64,000 bases of DNA from Rhodospirillum sp047263945 (GTDB lineage Bacteria > Pseudomonadota > Alphaproteobacteria > Rhodospirillales > Rhodospirillaceae): contig NZ_JBLAVB010000004.1 in assembly GCF_047263945.1 (NCBI RefSeq), forward strand, positions 124,001 to 188,000. Direction: 5' to 3'. Position 1 is the stretch's first letter. Every line of letters starts with the position of its first letter. A model generated the notes under the pieces. That model saw only the letters and a list, made by a program, of their open reading frames with translations. It did no database searches and was not told the origin of the DNA. Positions 1 to 7,618 of the stretch are shown piece by piece. Made by a program: the position numbers and the translations under genes.

Positions 1-179
1 TTTGCCAGTGTTTCGAATCGGACACCCTTCACCTTCCCCGACTTCAGAAGGGACAGGTTCTGTTCCGTGATCCCCACATGTTCGGCCAGATCCCGCCCCC
101 TCATCTTGCGCCGCGCCATCATGACATCCAGGCGAACGACAATCCGACCGCTCCGCCCATCCGCACTCAACTCTTCCAT
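1..179 (-). CDS. XRE/Cro-type helix-turn-helix regulator, 3' end cut by window edge
   Basis: The reading frame starts at the ATG complementary to 177-179 and runs off the left edge, so only about 59 residues are visible. After a short basic N-terminus (MEELSADGRSGR) comes a helix-turn-helix of the small XRE type (RRKMRGRDLAEHVGITEQN followed by LSLLKSGKVKGVRFETL), as in the YozG/DUF-type regulators that accompany DUF2975 membrane proteins. Its start overlaps the stop of the upstream DUF2975 gene by one base (TGATG), so the two are almost certainly translationally coupled. The likely role is a DNA-binding repressor, perhaps of its own operon; the target is inferred, not shown. Confidence 0.85.
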   Translation of the reverse strand, partial: MEELSADGRSGRIVVRLDVMMARRKMRGRDLAEHVGITEQNLSLLKSGKVKGVRFETLA

Positions 180-703
180 CAGACGATCCCATCCATGTCT
201 TCGGCCAACCGGCTGGCTTCTCCCATCACCCAGCCCAGCACCGCCATGCCACCCCCCAAGGAAAGCAAAATGAAATCCCTTGAGGTCAAGCTGACCTGAA
301 GCAGGCGGCTTCCCACCGGAAAGCCAATTGTGAGGGCCAGAACCGCCAAGGTGTGGGCCAGCGGAGTCAAAAGCGCCCCAAGAAACAGGCAAAGCCCGAA
401 GGTGCGAATACGGTTGGCATTCTCCCGGGTGAAGACCAAGCCAGCGGCTTGGTCATTGAAAAGCCAGGCCATGCGAACCAGACCAAATCCGACGACGGTC
501 ACCGGAGCAGCCAGGAGGACAGCAGCGACAGCTTGCTGGAATAACGAGGAAGCCCCCTCCTCCGGATAGGTGACCCCCATAAGAGCCAAGGGGTCCGTCA
601 CACCCCAAGCAGCAAACACGGGAAGCCCCAGGGCCAGAGCCCAGGAGGCGACACTCATCCCCCGACAGATCCACTGGACACGGGTAGGAACCAAAAGCGG
701 CAT
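179..703 (-). CDS. DUF2975 family integral membrane protein
   Basis: A 174-residue hydrophobic protein with four probable membrane helices, roughly residues 18-36, 58-80, 100-125 and 145-162, arranged as in DUF2975. The start ATG is preceded by a good ribosome-binding site (GGAGAA, about 6 nt away). The TGA stop overlaps the ATG of a small XRE regulator. This membrane-protein-plus-regulator pair is widespread in bacteria; its function is not established, although a signal-sensing or anti-regulator role has been suggested by the constant pairing. The gene is a two-gene unit with a clear A/T-rich upstream region (704-834) that holds a perfect TTTATCGATAAA palindrome. Confidence 0.8.
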   Translation of the reverse strand: MPLLVPTRVQWICRGMSVASWALALGLPVFAAWGVTDPLALMGVTYPEEGASSLFQQAVAAVLLAAPVTVVGFGLVRMAWLFNDQAAGLVFTRENANRIRTFGLCLFLGALLTPLAHTLAVLALTIGFPVGSRLLQVSLTSRDFILLSLGGGMAVLGWVMGEASRLAEDMDGIV

Positions 704-783
704 AGCGATTTCTCCGAAATGAAAGAGCCAAAGGAGAGTCCTTCATACTCCATAATTCCGGATAAAACAGCAAAAACTTACTG

Positions 784-795
784 TTTATCGATAAA
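784..795. promoter_or_regulatory. Perfect 12-bp palindrome upstream of the DUF2975/XRE operon
   Basis: TTTATCGATAAA is self-complementary and lies about 80 bp upstream of the DUF2975 start in an A/T-rich patch of an otherwise GC-rich region. It could be the operator bound by the XRE regulator encoded in the same operon. This is inference from position and symmetry only. Confidence 0.35.
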
Positions 796-834
796 TTTTA
801 ATCGCTAAACCCCATCGCCACCCACTGTCAACCG

Positions 835-1965
835 TCAGACCATCGCCCGCGTTGCGACGGCGCTAAAGCCGTCCAGAAATCGATCCACGTCCGCTTCCGT
901 CGTGGACCAGCCCAGACTCACACGAATAGCCTCCTTGGCGGTGGCCTTACCGAGTCCCATGGCCAGAAGCACCGGCGAGGGCGCCAGGGATCCACTGGAA
1001 CAGGCACTTCCTGCCCCGATCCGCACGCCCTTCAGGTCCAAGGCCATGAGAACCCTTTGGGCCTCCAGGCCCGGCAGTCCCAAACAGCTTGTGTTGGGCA
1101 ACCGGTCCACGCCTTCCCCATGGACCACCAGTGCCGGAAAACGGGCCCGCAATTGGCTTTCCAATCGGTCCCTTAGGATGGCACAGCGGGCAGCTTCTCC
1201 ACTCCCCTCCTCCCGGACAAGGGCACAGGCGACACCGAAGCCAACGGTGCCCAACACATTCTCCGTCCCGGCCCGACGTCCCCGCTCCTGCCCGCCCCCC
1301 CGCAGGATGGGCGCAACCTCCCGACCTGGGGCCAGGACCAAGGCCCCGACGCCCGCCGGTGCACCCAGCTTGTGGCCAGAGAGGGCCAGGCTGTCACAGC
1401 CGATATTCTCCAGAGAGACCGCCAGCCGACCCGGCCCCTGGACCGCGTCACAATGGAACCAGGCGCCATGCCGCCGGCACAGATCCGCCACCATCGAAAC
1501 GGGTTGGAGCACCCCGGTCTCATTGTTCGCCAGCATCACCCCCACCACTGCGGGCGCGGACTCTCTGGCCAGAAGGGACTCCAGATGGTCCAGGTCAACC
1601 ACACCCCGGTGATCAACGGCAATGGTTGCCGCGTTGGGGGCGGCTTTGAGGATACAGGGATGTTCCGTCGCACCGACGATCACCCGCCGGGCCCTGTCCC
1701 CGCCCCCTGTTCCCACGCCAAGCCCTCCGGGGCCGAGAAGCCCGAGGGCATTGGCCTCGGTGCCGCCGCTTGTCAAGATGACGGCTTCGGATCGCCCGTC
1801 CACCAGGGCCGCGATCCTGTCCCGGGCATCCTCCATGGCTGCGCGACAGCGACGACCATCCTGGTGAATGCTTGAGGGGTTTCCATGGAGTCGAAGCGCC
1901 TCCCCCACCGCATCGACCACGGCAGGCCGGAGGGGCGAAGACGCGTTATGGTCCAAATATGCCAT
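835..1965 (-). CDS. Cysteine desulfurase, NifS/IscS family (class V aminotransferase)
   Basis: A 376-residue PLP enzyme that removes sulfur from cysteine to supply Fe-S cluster and thio-cofactor assembly in the cytoplasm. Visible landmarks: the N-terminal YLDHNASSP, the TSGGTEANALG loop, the ATEHPCI histidine motif, the PLP-binding lysine in LSGHKLGAPAG, and the catalytic persulfide cysteine in GAGSACSSGSLAPS. Length fits the family (about 370-400 residues). It is the last visible gene of a cysE-iscR-desulfurase operon, so cysteine supply, Fe-S sensing and sulfur mobilisation are grouped. The ribosome-binding site is weak, and a strong hairpin lies in the gap after iscR. IscS versus a NifS-like paralogue cannot be settled here, because no iscU or suf genes follow within the window. 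Confidence 0.92.
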   Translation of the reverse strand: MAYLDHNASSPLRPAVVDAVGEALRLHGNPSSIHQDGRRCRAAMEDARDRIAALVDGRSEAVILTSGGTEANALGLLGPGGLGVGTGGGDRARRVIVGATEHPCILKAAPNAATIAVDHRGVVDLDHLESLLARESAPAVVGVMLANNETGVLQPVSMVADLCRRHGAWFHCDAVQGPGRLAVSLENIGCDSLALSGHKLGAPAGVGALVLAPGREVAPILRGGGQERGRRAGTENVLGTVGFGVACALVREEGSGEAARCAILRDRLESQLRARFPALVVHGEGVDRLPNTSCLGLPGLEAQRVLMALDLKGVRIGAGSACSSGSLAPSPVLLAMGLGKATAKEAIRVSLGWSTTEADVDRFLDGFSAVATRAMV

Positions 1966-1994
1966 GAGCTCGACGGAGAAAAGGAGGGAAAGGC

Positions 1995-2024
1995 AAGGCC
2001 CGGCGCCATTGGGAGCCGGGCCTT
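1995..2024 (-). promoter_or_regulatory. Intercistronic hairpin between iscR and the cysteine desulfurase gene
   Basis: AAGGCCCGGC (1995-2004) and GCCGGGCCTT (2015-2024) form a perfect 10-bp stem. On the minus strand the stem is followed by a pyrimidine-rich stretch (GCCTTTCCCTCC), not a clean U-tract. It may be a partial terminator or an RNA-processing/stability hairpin that sets different levels of iscR and desulfurase mRNA. Confidence 0.5.
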
Positions 2025-2072
2025 GATCTATGTTCCGAGCTGACGAAACGCCAAATGGATTGAAGTCCGGAC

Positions 2073-2540
2073 TTACTGGGCCGCAGAACTCTCGACTCCG
2101 GGAAGGCCGATCAGACCGCTGGTGCCCAGAACCCGGCGTTCCGTCACATCTTCCAGCGACACGCTACTGAGGTAGAGATAGATCTGGTTGGCCAGCTCTT
2201 CCCACAGGTCGTGAGTCATGCACCGGCCCTTGTTGTTGTGACAGCCCGCCGGCGATCCAGGGGAACAGCGGGTGGTCTGGATCGGTTCGTCCACAGCCAG
2301 AATAATGTCGGAAATCCGCATCTCCCCCGCTTCACGAGACAGCAGATACCCCCCACCGGGACCCCGCACGCTTTTGACCAGACCGCCCTTGCGCAACCGT
2401 CCAAACAGCTGTTCCAAGTAGGACAGTGAAATTTCCTGGCGATCGGCAATATCGGCCAGGGCGACAGGCTTCCCCAGGGAATGGGCGGCCAGATCGGCCA
2501 TGGCCATCACGGCGTATCGTCCCTTGGTGCTGAGCCTCAT
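2073..2540 (-). CDS. iscR: Rrf2-family Fe-S-sensing transcriptional regulator, IscR-like
   Basis: A 155-residue protein with the Rrf2 winged helix at the N-terminus (MRLSTKGRYAVMAMADLA; recognition region YLEQLFGRLRKGGLVKSVRG; wing PGGGYLL). Three cysteines (about 92, 100 and 107) and a histidine at 110 (CMTH) are placed like the Cys3-His cluster ligands of IscR, although the C-C spacings are longer (7 and 6 intervening residues). In the family, the [2Fe-2S] form represses Fe-S assembly genes. It sits between cysE (14 bp away) and the desulfurase gene on the same strand. An IscR-type half-palindrome occurs upstream of cysE, consistent with autoregulation of the operon (inference). Confidence 0.9.
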   Translation of the reverse strand: MRLSTKGRYAVMAMADLAAHSLGKPVALADIADRQEISLSYLEQLFGRLRKGGLVKSVRGPGGGYLLSREAGEMRISDIILAVDEPIQTTRCSPGSPAGCHNNKGRCMTHDLWEELANQIYLYLSSVSLEDVTERRVLGTSGLIGLPGVESSAAQ

Positions 2541-2554
2541 GACTTCGGATCCTC

Positions 2555-3307
2555 TCAGACGTTATACCGCGCGTCATCCCGCGCGGTGTCTTCAACCAAT
2601 CGGGGCGAAGCACCGTCGCCGACACTGTCCCCGCCATCATTCGCCCGCCCCTCAAGCTCAACAACACGAGCATTCAGGCGGCGCATCTCATCCATCATCC
2701 CATTCAACAGATTGGCAATGGGATCGGGCAGCCCTTCGGGCATGCCATAACTGCAAAAGCTCTCTTCCACCGACTTCTTGGCCCGCCCGGCGATCCGCGC
2801 CGGAATCCCAACCATGGTGGCCCCGGCCGGCACGTCTGAGATCACAACAGCGTTGGCGCCGATACGCGCCCCCGCGCCCACGGTCAAAGGACCAAGGACC
2901 TGAGCACCCGCCCCCACAATCACGCCGTCTTCCAAGGTCGGGTGGCGCTTGCCCATATGCAGGGAGGTTCCCCCAAGGGTCACACCCTGGTACAGCGTCA
3001 CGTCATGGCCGACTTCCGCCGTTTCACCGATCACCACGCCCGTGGCATGGTCGATAAAGAACCGGCGTCCGATCGTGGCCCCGGGGTGAATCTCCACCCC
3101 CGTAAACACTTTGGCAAAGTGGCTCACCACCCTTGCAGCCGTAAACCAGCGCCGCTTCCACAGAACATTGGACAACCGGTAGGCAAGCAAGGCATGGAGC
3201 CCCGGATAGCACAGCAAAACTTCAAATCGCGACCGTGCCGCCGGATCGCGGTGCATGATGGCGTCGATATCTTCCCTTAATCTCTTGAAAACCATTGGCC
3301 TGCTCAT
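2555..3307 (-). CDS. cysE: Serine O-acetyltransferase
   Basis: A 250-residue enzyme that makes O-acetylserine from serine and acetyl-CoA, the committed step of cysteine synthesis. It is the short form of the family. The helical N-terminus (about 1-70) leads into a left-handed beta-helix with the hallmark motifs FIDHATGVVIGETAEVG, DVTLYQGVTLGGT and GAGAQVLGPLTVG. The C-terminal 50 residues are acidic and low in conservation. First gene of the cysE-iscR-desulfurase unit, so cysteine production is coupled to its use in Fe-S assembly. The upstream region carries a CCGGTCA-CAAA-TGACCGG palindrome and an adjoining IscR-like motif. Confidence 0.95.
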   Translation of the reverse strand: MSRPMVFKRLREDIDAIMHRDPAARSRFEVLLCYPGLHALLAYRLSNVLWKRRWFTAARVVSHFAKVFTGVEIHPGATIGRRFFIDHATGVVIGETAEVGHDVTLYQGVTLGGTSLHMGKRHPTLEDGVIVGAGAQVLGPLTVGAGARIGANAVVISDVPAGATMVGIPARIAGRAKKSVEESFCSYGMPEGLPDPIANLLNGMMDEMRRLNARVVELEGRANDGGDSVGDGASPRLVEDTARDDARYNV

Positions 3308-3400
3308 GCTATGATCATGAACCCCTTCCGATAGGTCGGGGCATGAAGGTGAATTGGCGCGGCCGTTCGAGGGAATGACGATCGCTCCGTCTGGTTTATC

Positions 3401-3418
3401 CCGGTCACAAATGACCGG
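3401..3418. promoter_or_regulatory. Perfect interrupted palindrome in the cysE/hydrolase intergenic region
   Basis: CCGGTCA (3401-3407) and TGACCGG (3412-3418) are perfect inverted arms separated by CAAA. It lies about 95 bp upstream of the cysE start and 540 bp from the divergent hydrolase. The form is that of a dimeric regulator's operator; the protein is unknown. Confidence 0.4.
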
Positions 3419-3428
3419 ACTGAATTAG
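3418..3428. promoter_or_regulatory. IscR type-1-like core motif upstream of cysE
   Basis: GACTGAATTAG matches the central GACTRWWWYAG part of the type-1 IscR site known from E. coli; the right half (AGTC) is degenerate. It overlaps the end of the CCGGTCA palindrome and precedes an operon that encodes an IscR homologue, so autoregulation is plausible but not proved. Confidence 0.35.
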
Positions 3429-3780
3429 AATATATGGTGCCCGAGGAAATCGGTCAAGAATAGCCAGAGAGGCCATCGGGCTATCACGCCACATTTTCCC
3501 GGAGGGTAACCGCCCTGTGACAAAGGGTATTGTTCCCACGGAATCCCTCCCCATCTAGGGGGGATCCGTCGTCGAGTGCTTCGACCCAAACCTAGGCTTC
3601 AGCCGAATTTTGGATCGATTAGAGTTGATGTTAGAACTGAACTCCGGGTGCATTGGCAACTGCATCATTTGGCCTTGTCGGTTATTGACTACGTCACAGT
3701 GTGCCTGGAGAACCATGCGCTTGCCCCTGACTGAACCCTTCGCCATCCGGAAGATCGGATTGGCGGAACCGCGCCCAGGA

Positions 3781-3827
3781 CATACCCTAGGACAAAAGGA
3801 CCTAGGGCATACCCTAGGACAAAAGGA
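3781..3827. repeat. 27-bp-period tandem repeat with CCTAGG motifs
   Basis: The 20-base unit CATACCCTAGGACAAAAGGA occurs at 3781-3800 and again, identical, at 3808-3827, a period of 27. CCTAGG, an uncommon hexamer in many bacterial genomes, appears three times. It lies 128 bp upstream of the hydrolase start and could be regulatory or a recent duplication. Confidence 0.8.
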
Positions 3828-3954
3828 ACTAAGGTGCAGTTTCATGTGAGTTACGCGGACTGGTTTCCCGGGCGGTTCGCCCTCATGCCTTCTCCGGGAC
3901 AGACATCTGCCCCGTCCCGCCCCGTCCATTGGAATAGACCAAAAAAACGACAAC

Positions 3955-4620
3955 ATGCCAGAAATAATCTTTAACGGCCCCGAGGGCCGCCTCGAAGGCC
4001 GCTACACGCACGGTAAGCTGGCCAACGCTCCGATCGCGCTGATCCTGCACCCCCACCCGCAGCAGGGCGGAACCATGAACAACAAGGTAGTCTACGCCTT
4101 GTACCATACCTTCGCCCGGCGAGGGTTTTCGGTCATGCGCTTCAACTTCCGTGGTGTCGGACGCTCTCAAGGCGTCTTCGACAATGGCCAGGGAGAACTG
4201 TCCGATGCGGCCAGCGCCCTGGACTGGATGCAGGGCGTGAACAGCAGCGCCCCGGAATGCTGGGTTGCCGGATTTTCCTTTGGCGCCTGGATTTCCATGC
4301 AGCTGCTGATGCGTCGCCCCGAGATCTCGGGGTTCATTTCCGTCGCGCCTCCGGCCAACAGCCATGACTTCACCTTCCTCGCGCCTTGCCCCTCCTCCGG
4401 GATCATCCTGCACGGAGACAAAGACGACATGGTGCCGGAGGCTTCTGTAGCGAAACTGGCGACCAAACTGGCCCAACAGAAGAACATCACCGTCGATTTC
4501 AAGGTGGTGCCCGGCGCCAACCACTATTTCGGCGATCACCTTCCCATCCTTGCCAGGGAAGTCGATCGATATTTGGCACGTGCCGTCGGACCAGCTCCCG
4601 TCCCGAATAACGCCCTGTAA
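3955..4620 (+). CDS. Alpha/beta hydrolase
   Basis: A 221-residue cytoplasmic serine hydrolase of the compact alpha/beta fold commonly found beside iscR/suf genes in alphaproteobacteria. Visible motifs: LILHPHPQQGGTMNNKVV (oxyanion region), FNFRGVGRSQG, the nucleophile elbow AGFSFGAWIS (serine at about 106), the acid DKDDMVPE and the catalytic histidine in GANHYFGDH. The substrate is unknown. It is divergent from the cysE-iscR operon. A classical terminator follows 40 bp downstream. Confidence 0.88.
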   Translation: MPEIIFNGPEGRLEGRYTHGKLANAPIALILHPHPQQGGTMNNKVVYALYHTFARRGFSVMRFNFRGVGRSQGVFDNGQGELSDAASALDWMQGVNSSAPECWVAGFSFGAWISMQLLMRRPEISGFISVAPPANSHDFTFLAPCPSSGIILHGDKDDMVPEASVAKLATKLAQQKNITVDFKVVPGANHYFGDHLPILAREVDRYLARAVGPAPVPNNAL

Positions 4621-4661
4621 GCGCCGTCAAAGCGGATCCCACCAATGCGCAGGTCCGTCTC

Positions 4662-4690
4662 AACACCCCCGTCGTCCTGGCGGGGGTGTT
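4662..4690. terminator. Rho-independent terminator between the hydrolase gene and anmK
   Basis: AACACCCCCG (4662-4671) pairs perfectly with CGGGGGTGTT (4681-4690), followed by TTCGTTT. It sits between two convergent genes and probably serves the plus-strand hydrolase. Confidence 0.8.
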
Positions 4691-4732
4691 TTCGTTTCCA
4701 AAGCACGCGAGAACCGGAAACCTCGCAGTTGA

Positions 4733-5962
4733 TCAGGGACCTGCGACAGCCTCGCTCCCCACAGGCGGCGCCCAGAACACCCCCCCTGTCATGGGCGCAG
4801 GACAGCCCGTGGTGGTGGGCCAGCTGAGCGGCAGGTTGCGTAAAGACCGGACGGCCAGCAGCCCAAAGGCCTGGGCTTCCAAAGCGTCTCCATCCCACCC
4901 CACGGTCTCCACAGGGGCAACAGTAACGACCTTCCCGACCGCGGCCTCCTTCGACTCTGTCATCGCCGCGTTCAAGCTCTTTTCCAAGGCGGCCATCAGG
5001 ACCGGATTGCGACGCCCGCCGCCGCAGACGAGCCAGCGGCGCGGCCCATCGGGAAACCAGACAAGGGACCGGGCGACGCTTTCAGCGGTGAAGGCCACCA
5101 GCGTGGCCGCGCCATCGGCATCGGACAAACCGGCCAGGGGCTCCAGGGAAAAAGCGTCCCGATCCAAGGATTTGGGTGCGGGCTGGCGGAAATAGGGATG
5201 ATCGAGCAAAGCTGCAAGAACCACGGGATCAACGGTCCCCTGGGCTGCCAGCGCCCCGTCCTTGTCCATGGGCTGGCCCAAGCGGGCTTCAACCCAGTCA
5301 TCGATCAGGGCATTCCCCGGCCCCGTATCGAAGGCCACAGGCGGCTGGTTCGCCCCCGCACCGACGCGGGAGGGGACCCAGGTGACATTGCCCACCCCCC
5401 CCAGATTGAGCACGGCCAGTCCCCGCTCTCCAACCGGATCGCCCGACGCATCCTTTGGGAGTCCTTGCACCAAGGCCGCATGGCAGGCCGGAGCCAGCGG
5501 TGCGCCCTGTCCACCCTGCGCCACGTCCCGGGAACGAAAATCATTGACTACGGGGACCCCCGTCATCGCAGCCAACAGGGCGCCATCGCCGATCTGAACC
5601 GTGACCCGGTTGGCGGGATCATGCCAAAGGGTATGGCCATGGAAACCAATCACCTCTGGCGTCATGGGAGCCTGTTGGCGCAACAGGTCGATGGCCCGCA
5701 AATGCGCGAGGGTCAGATTATGTTCCAGGGTCGCCACCGCGCCCCGGGAGCGCCCCGGCGGCGTCCCGAGCAGACGCCGAATGGCCTCGCGGGTTTCGGA
5801 CTCATAGGGAAGCGTCAAAGCAGGGCCAGTCTCGACAATGACTTCGCCATCGGTGCGCACGAATGCGGCATCGACCCCGTCCATACTCGTGCCACTCATC
5901 AAACCCAAGGCCCAAATGGGACCTGTGCTATCGCGCACATCTCGGGTGACGGTCTGAGGCAT
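4733..5962 (-). CDS. anmK: Anhydro-N-acetylmuramic acid kinase
   Basis: Phosphorylates and opens 1,6-anhydro-MurNAc to give MurNAc-6-phosphate in peptidoglycan recycling. Motifs: the ATP-binding GLMSGTSMDGVDAAFV, GFHGHTLWHDP, LNLGGVGNVTW, FDTGPGNALIDDW and VCGGGRRNPVL. The start is placed at the ATG complementary to 5960-5962 because AAAGGA then lies 8 nt upstream; the ATG six bases further upstream is too close to that site. The protein is about 409 residues, somewhat longer than E. coli AnmK, with a short tail after the family's terminal APMTGG. Divergent from tyrS. Confidence 0.94.
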   Translation of the reverse strand: MPQTVTRDVRDSTGPIWALGLMSGTSMDGVDAAFVRTDGEVIVETGPALTLPYESETREAIRRLLGTPPGRSRGAVATLEHNLTLAHLRAIDLLRQQAPMTPEVIGFHGHTLWHDPANRVTVQIGDGALLAAMTGVPVVNDFRSRDVAQGGQGAPLAPACHAALVQGLPKDASGDPVGERGLAVLNLGGVGNVTWVPSRVGAGANQPPVAFDTGPGNALIDDWVEARLGQPMDKDGALAAQGTVDPVVLAALLDHPYFRQPAPKSLDRDAFSLEPLAGLSDADGAATLVAFTAESVARSLVWFPDGPRRWLVCGGGRRNPVLMAALEKSLNAAMTESKEAAVGKVVTVAPVETVGWDGDALEAQAFGLLAVRSLRNLPLSWPTTTGCPAPMTGGVFWAPPVGSEAVAGP

Positions 5963-6250
5963 GGGCATCGTCCTTTGCAATGTGTTCCACACTTTTCGGG
6001 AGCGCGAGATCCTGGTCAAAGCCGAACCGAAGACCAAGGCCGGAAACAGAAAGCCCCCCATCGAGAAGTACGGGGAATTGTTCCTTACTCGGCAGTGTGC
6101 TAAACGAGCCCCCCTTCGCGCAAGTCATCTTGGGACAGATCGGTTCGAATTCGGTCTCCCTCTGGATTGGCGTGGATGGCGCGTTTCACAGAGGCCCGTA
6201 TGGGCAAGACACAAAGGCCCACCGGGCCAAGATAAGGAGCGGAGCGACCC

Positions 6251-7501
6251 ATGACCGCGCTCAAGTCAGACTTCCTCACGGTCATTCGGGACCGCGGCTT
6301 CATTCACCAGTGCACCGACCTGGAGGCTCTGGACGGCCTTCTGTCCAAGGACCCCGTTTCCGCTTACATCGGCTTCGACTGCACCGCCAACAGCCTCCAT
6401 GTGGGCAGCCTGATCCAAATCATGTTGCTACGGTGGTTCCAAAAAACGGGGCACCAGCCGGTTGTTCTGATGGGTGGCGGCACCTCGCGCATTGGCGATC
6501 CCTCCTTCCGGGACGAGGCGCGCCAACTCATGACCGACGAGACCATCGCCGAGAACATGGCAGGTATCCGCAAGGTCTTCGACCGGTTCATCACCTTTGG
6601 CGAAGGGCCGACCGACGCACGTATGGTCAATAATGCCGATTGGCTCGACGGTTTGGCCTATATCCCCTTCCTGCGGGATATCGGCCAGCATTTCTCGATT
6701 AACCGGATGCTCAGCTTCGATTCCGTCAAACTGCGCCTGGACCGGGAGCAATCGCTGTCGTTCCTGGAATTCAACTACATGATCCTCCAGGCCTATGACT
6801 TCATGGAACTGGCCCGGCGCAACGGGGTCCGCCTACAGATGGGCGGCTCTGACCAGTGGGGCAATATCGTCAACGGTGTTGAACTGGCCCGCCGGGTGGA
6901 GAGCATTGAGGTTTTCGGCCTGACCAGCCCGCTGATCACCACGGCATCGGGCGCCAAGATGGGCAAGACCGCCCAGGGCGCCGTCTGGCTGAATGCCGAC
7001 CGTTTGTCCGCCTACGACTACTGGCAGTTCTGGCGCAATACCGAAGACGCCGATGTGGGCCGCTTCCTGCGCCTGTTCACCGAGATACCCCTGGATGAAG
7101 TGGCTCGCCTGGAAGCCCTGGGCGGCTCGGAAATCAACGAAGCGAAAAAGATCCTCGCCCATTTGGCCACCAGCCTTGCCCATGGGGAAGCGGCCGCCCT
7201 GGCCGCGGCCGAGACGGCAAAGACCGTGTTCGAACAGGGCGGCGCCGGAGGGGACCTGCCCACCGTGGAGGTTTCCCTGGCCGACTTGAAGGCTGGCCTG
7301 TCGCTGGTGGACATGATGCGGGCGACGGGCTTGGCCAAGAGCGGCAAGGATGTCAAACGACTCGTCGCCGAAAAGGGAGCGAAGGTCAACGACGACATCG
7401 TAACCGACCCCACCCTCTCGTTGACGGAAGCCAACCTGAAAGATGGCGCCATCAAACTGAGCGCAGGCAAGAAGCGCCATGCCATGGTCAAGCCGATATA
7501 G
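6251..7501 (+). CDS. tyrS: Tyrosyl-tRNA synthetase
   Basis: A 416-residue class I aminoacyl-tRNA synthetase. The HIGH-like signature is NSLHVGSLIQ, the tyrosine pocket shows YDFMELARRNGVRLQMGGSDQWGNI, and the KMSKS loop is KMGKTAQGAVW. The C-terminal S4-like RNA-binding domain (about 345-416) has KSGKDVKRLVAEKGAKVN. A clear ribosome-binding site (AAGGAGC) precedes the ATG. Divergent from anmK with a 288-bp shared upstream region, which includes a small GGCCC-ACC-GGGCC hairpin just before the ribosome-binding site. No T-box leader is visible. Confidence 0.97.
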   Translation: MTALKSDFLTVIRDRGFIHQCTDLEALDGLLSKDPVSAYIGFDCTANSLHVGSLIQIMLLRWFQKTGHQPVVLMGGGTSRIGDPSFRDEARQLMTDETIAENMAGIRKVFDRFITFGEGPTDARMVNNADWLDGLAYIPFLRDIGQHFSINRMLSFDSVKLRLDREQSLSFLEFNYMILQAYDFMELARRNGVRLQMGGSDQWGNIVNGVELARRVESIEVFGLTSPLITTASGAKMGKTAQGAVWLNADRLSAYDYWQFWRNTEDADVGRFLRLFTEIPLDEVARLEALGGSEINEAKKILAHLATSLAHGEAAALAAAETAKTVFEQGGAGGDLPTVEVSLADLKAGLSLVDMMRATGLAKSGKDVKRLVAEKGAKVNDDIVTDPTLSLTEANLKDGAIKLSAGKKRHAMVKPI

Positions 7502-7618
7502 GGGCAAGAAAGCCATTGTCGTTCCGGCAGTACCATTGATTGACCCCATGATTCCCCCGGCGAGAGTGCTATAGTTGCCTCTGCCTTCCCGGTCGGCAGG
7601 ACGAAAAGCCGGAGAATC

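Larger units (their letters stand above)
3308..3954. other. Intergenic region between cysE and the alpha/beta hydrolase gene
   Basis: This 647-base divergent promoter region has no convincing gene. It holds the palindrome and IscR-like motif described separately, a weak hairpin near 3543-3565 (ATCCCTCCCC/GGGGGGAT), and a 27-bp tandem repeat with CCTAGG sites. Short open frames here lack family resemblance. Confidence 0.6.
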
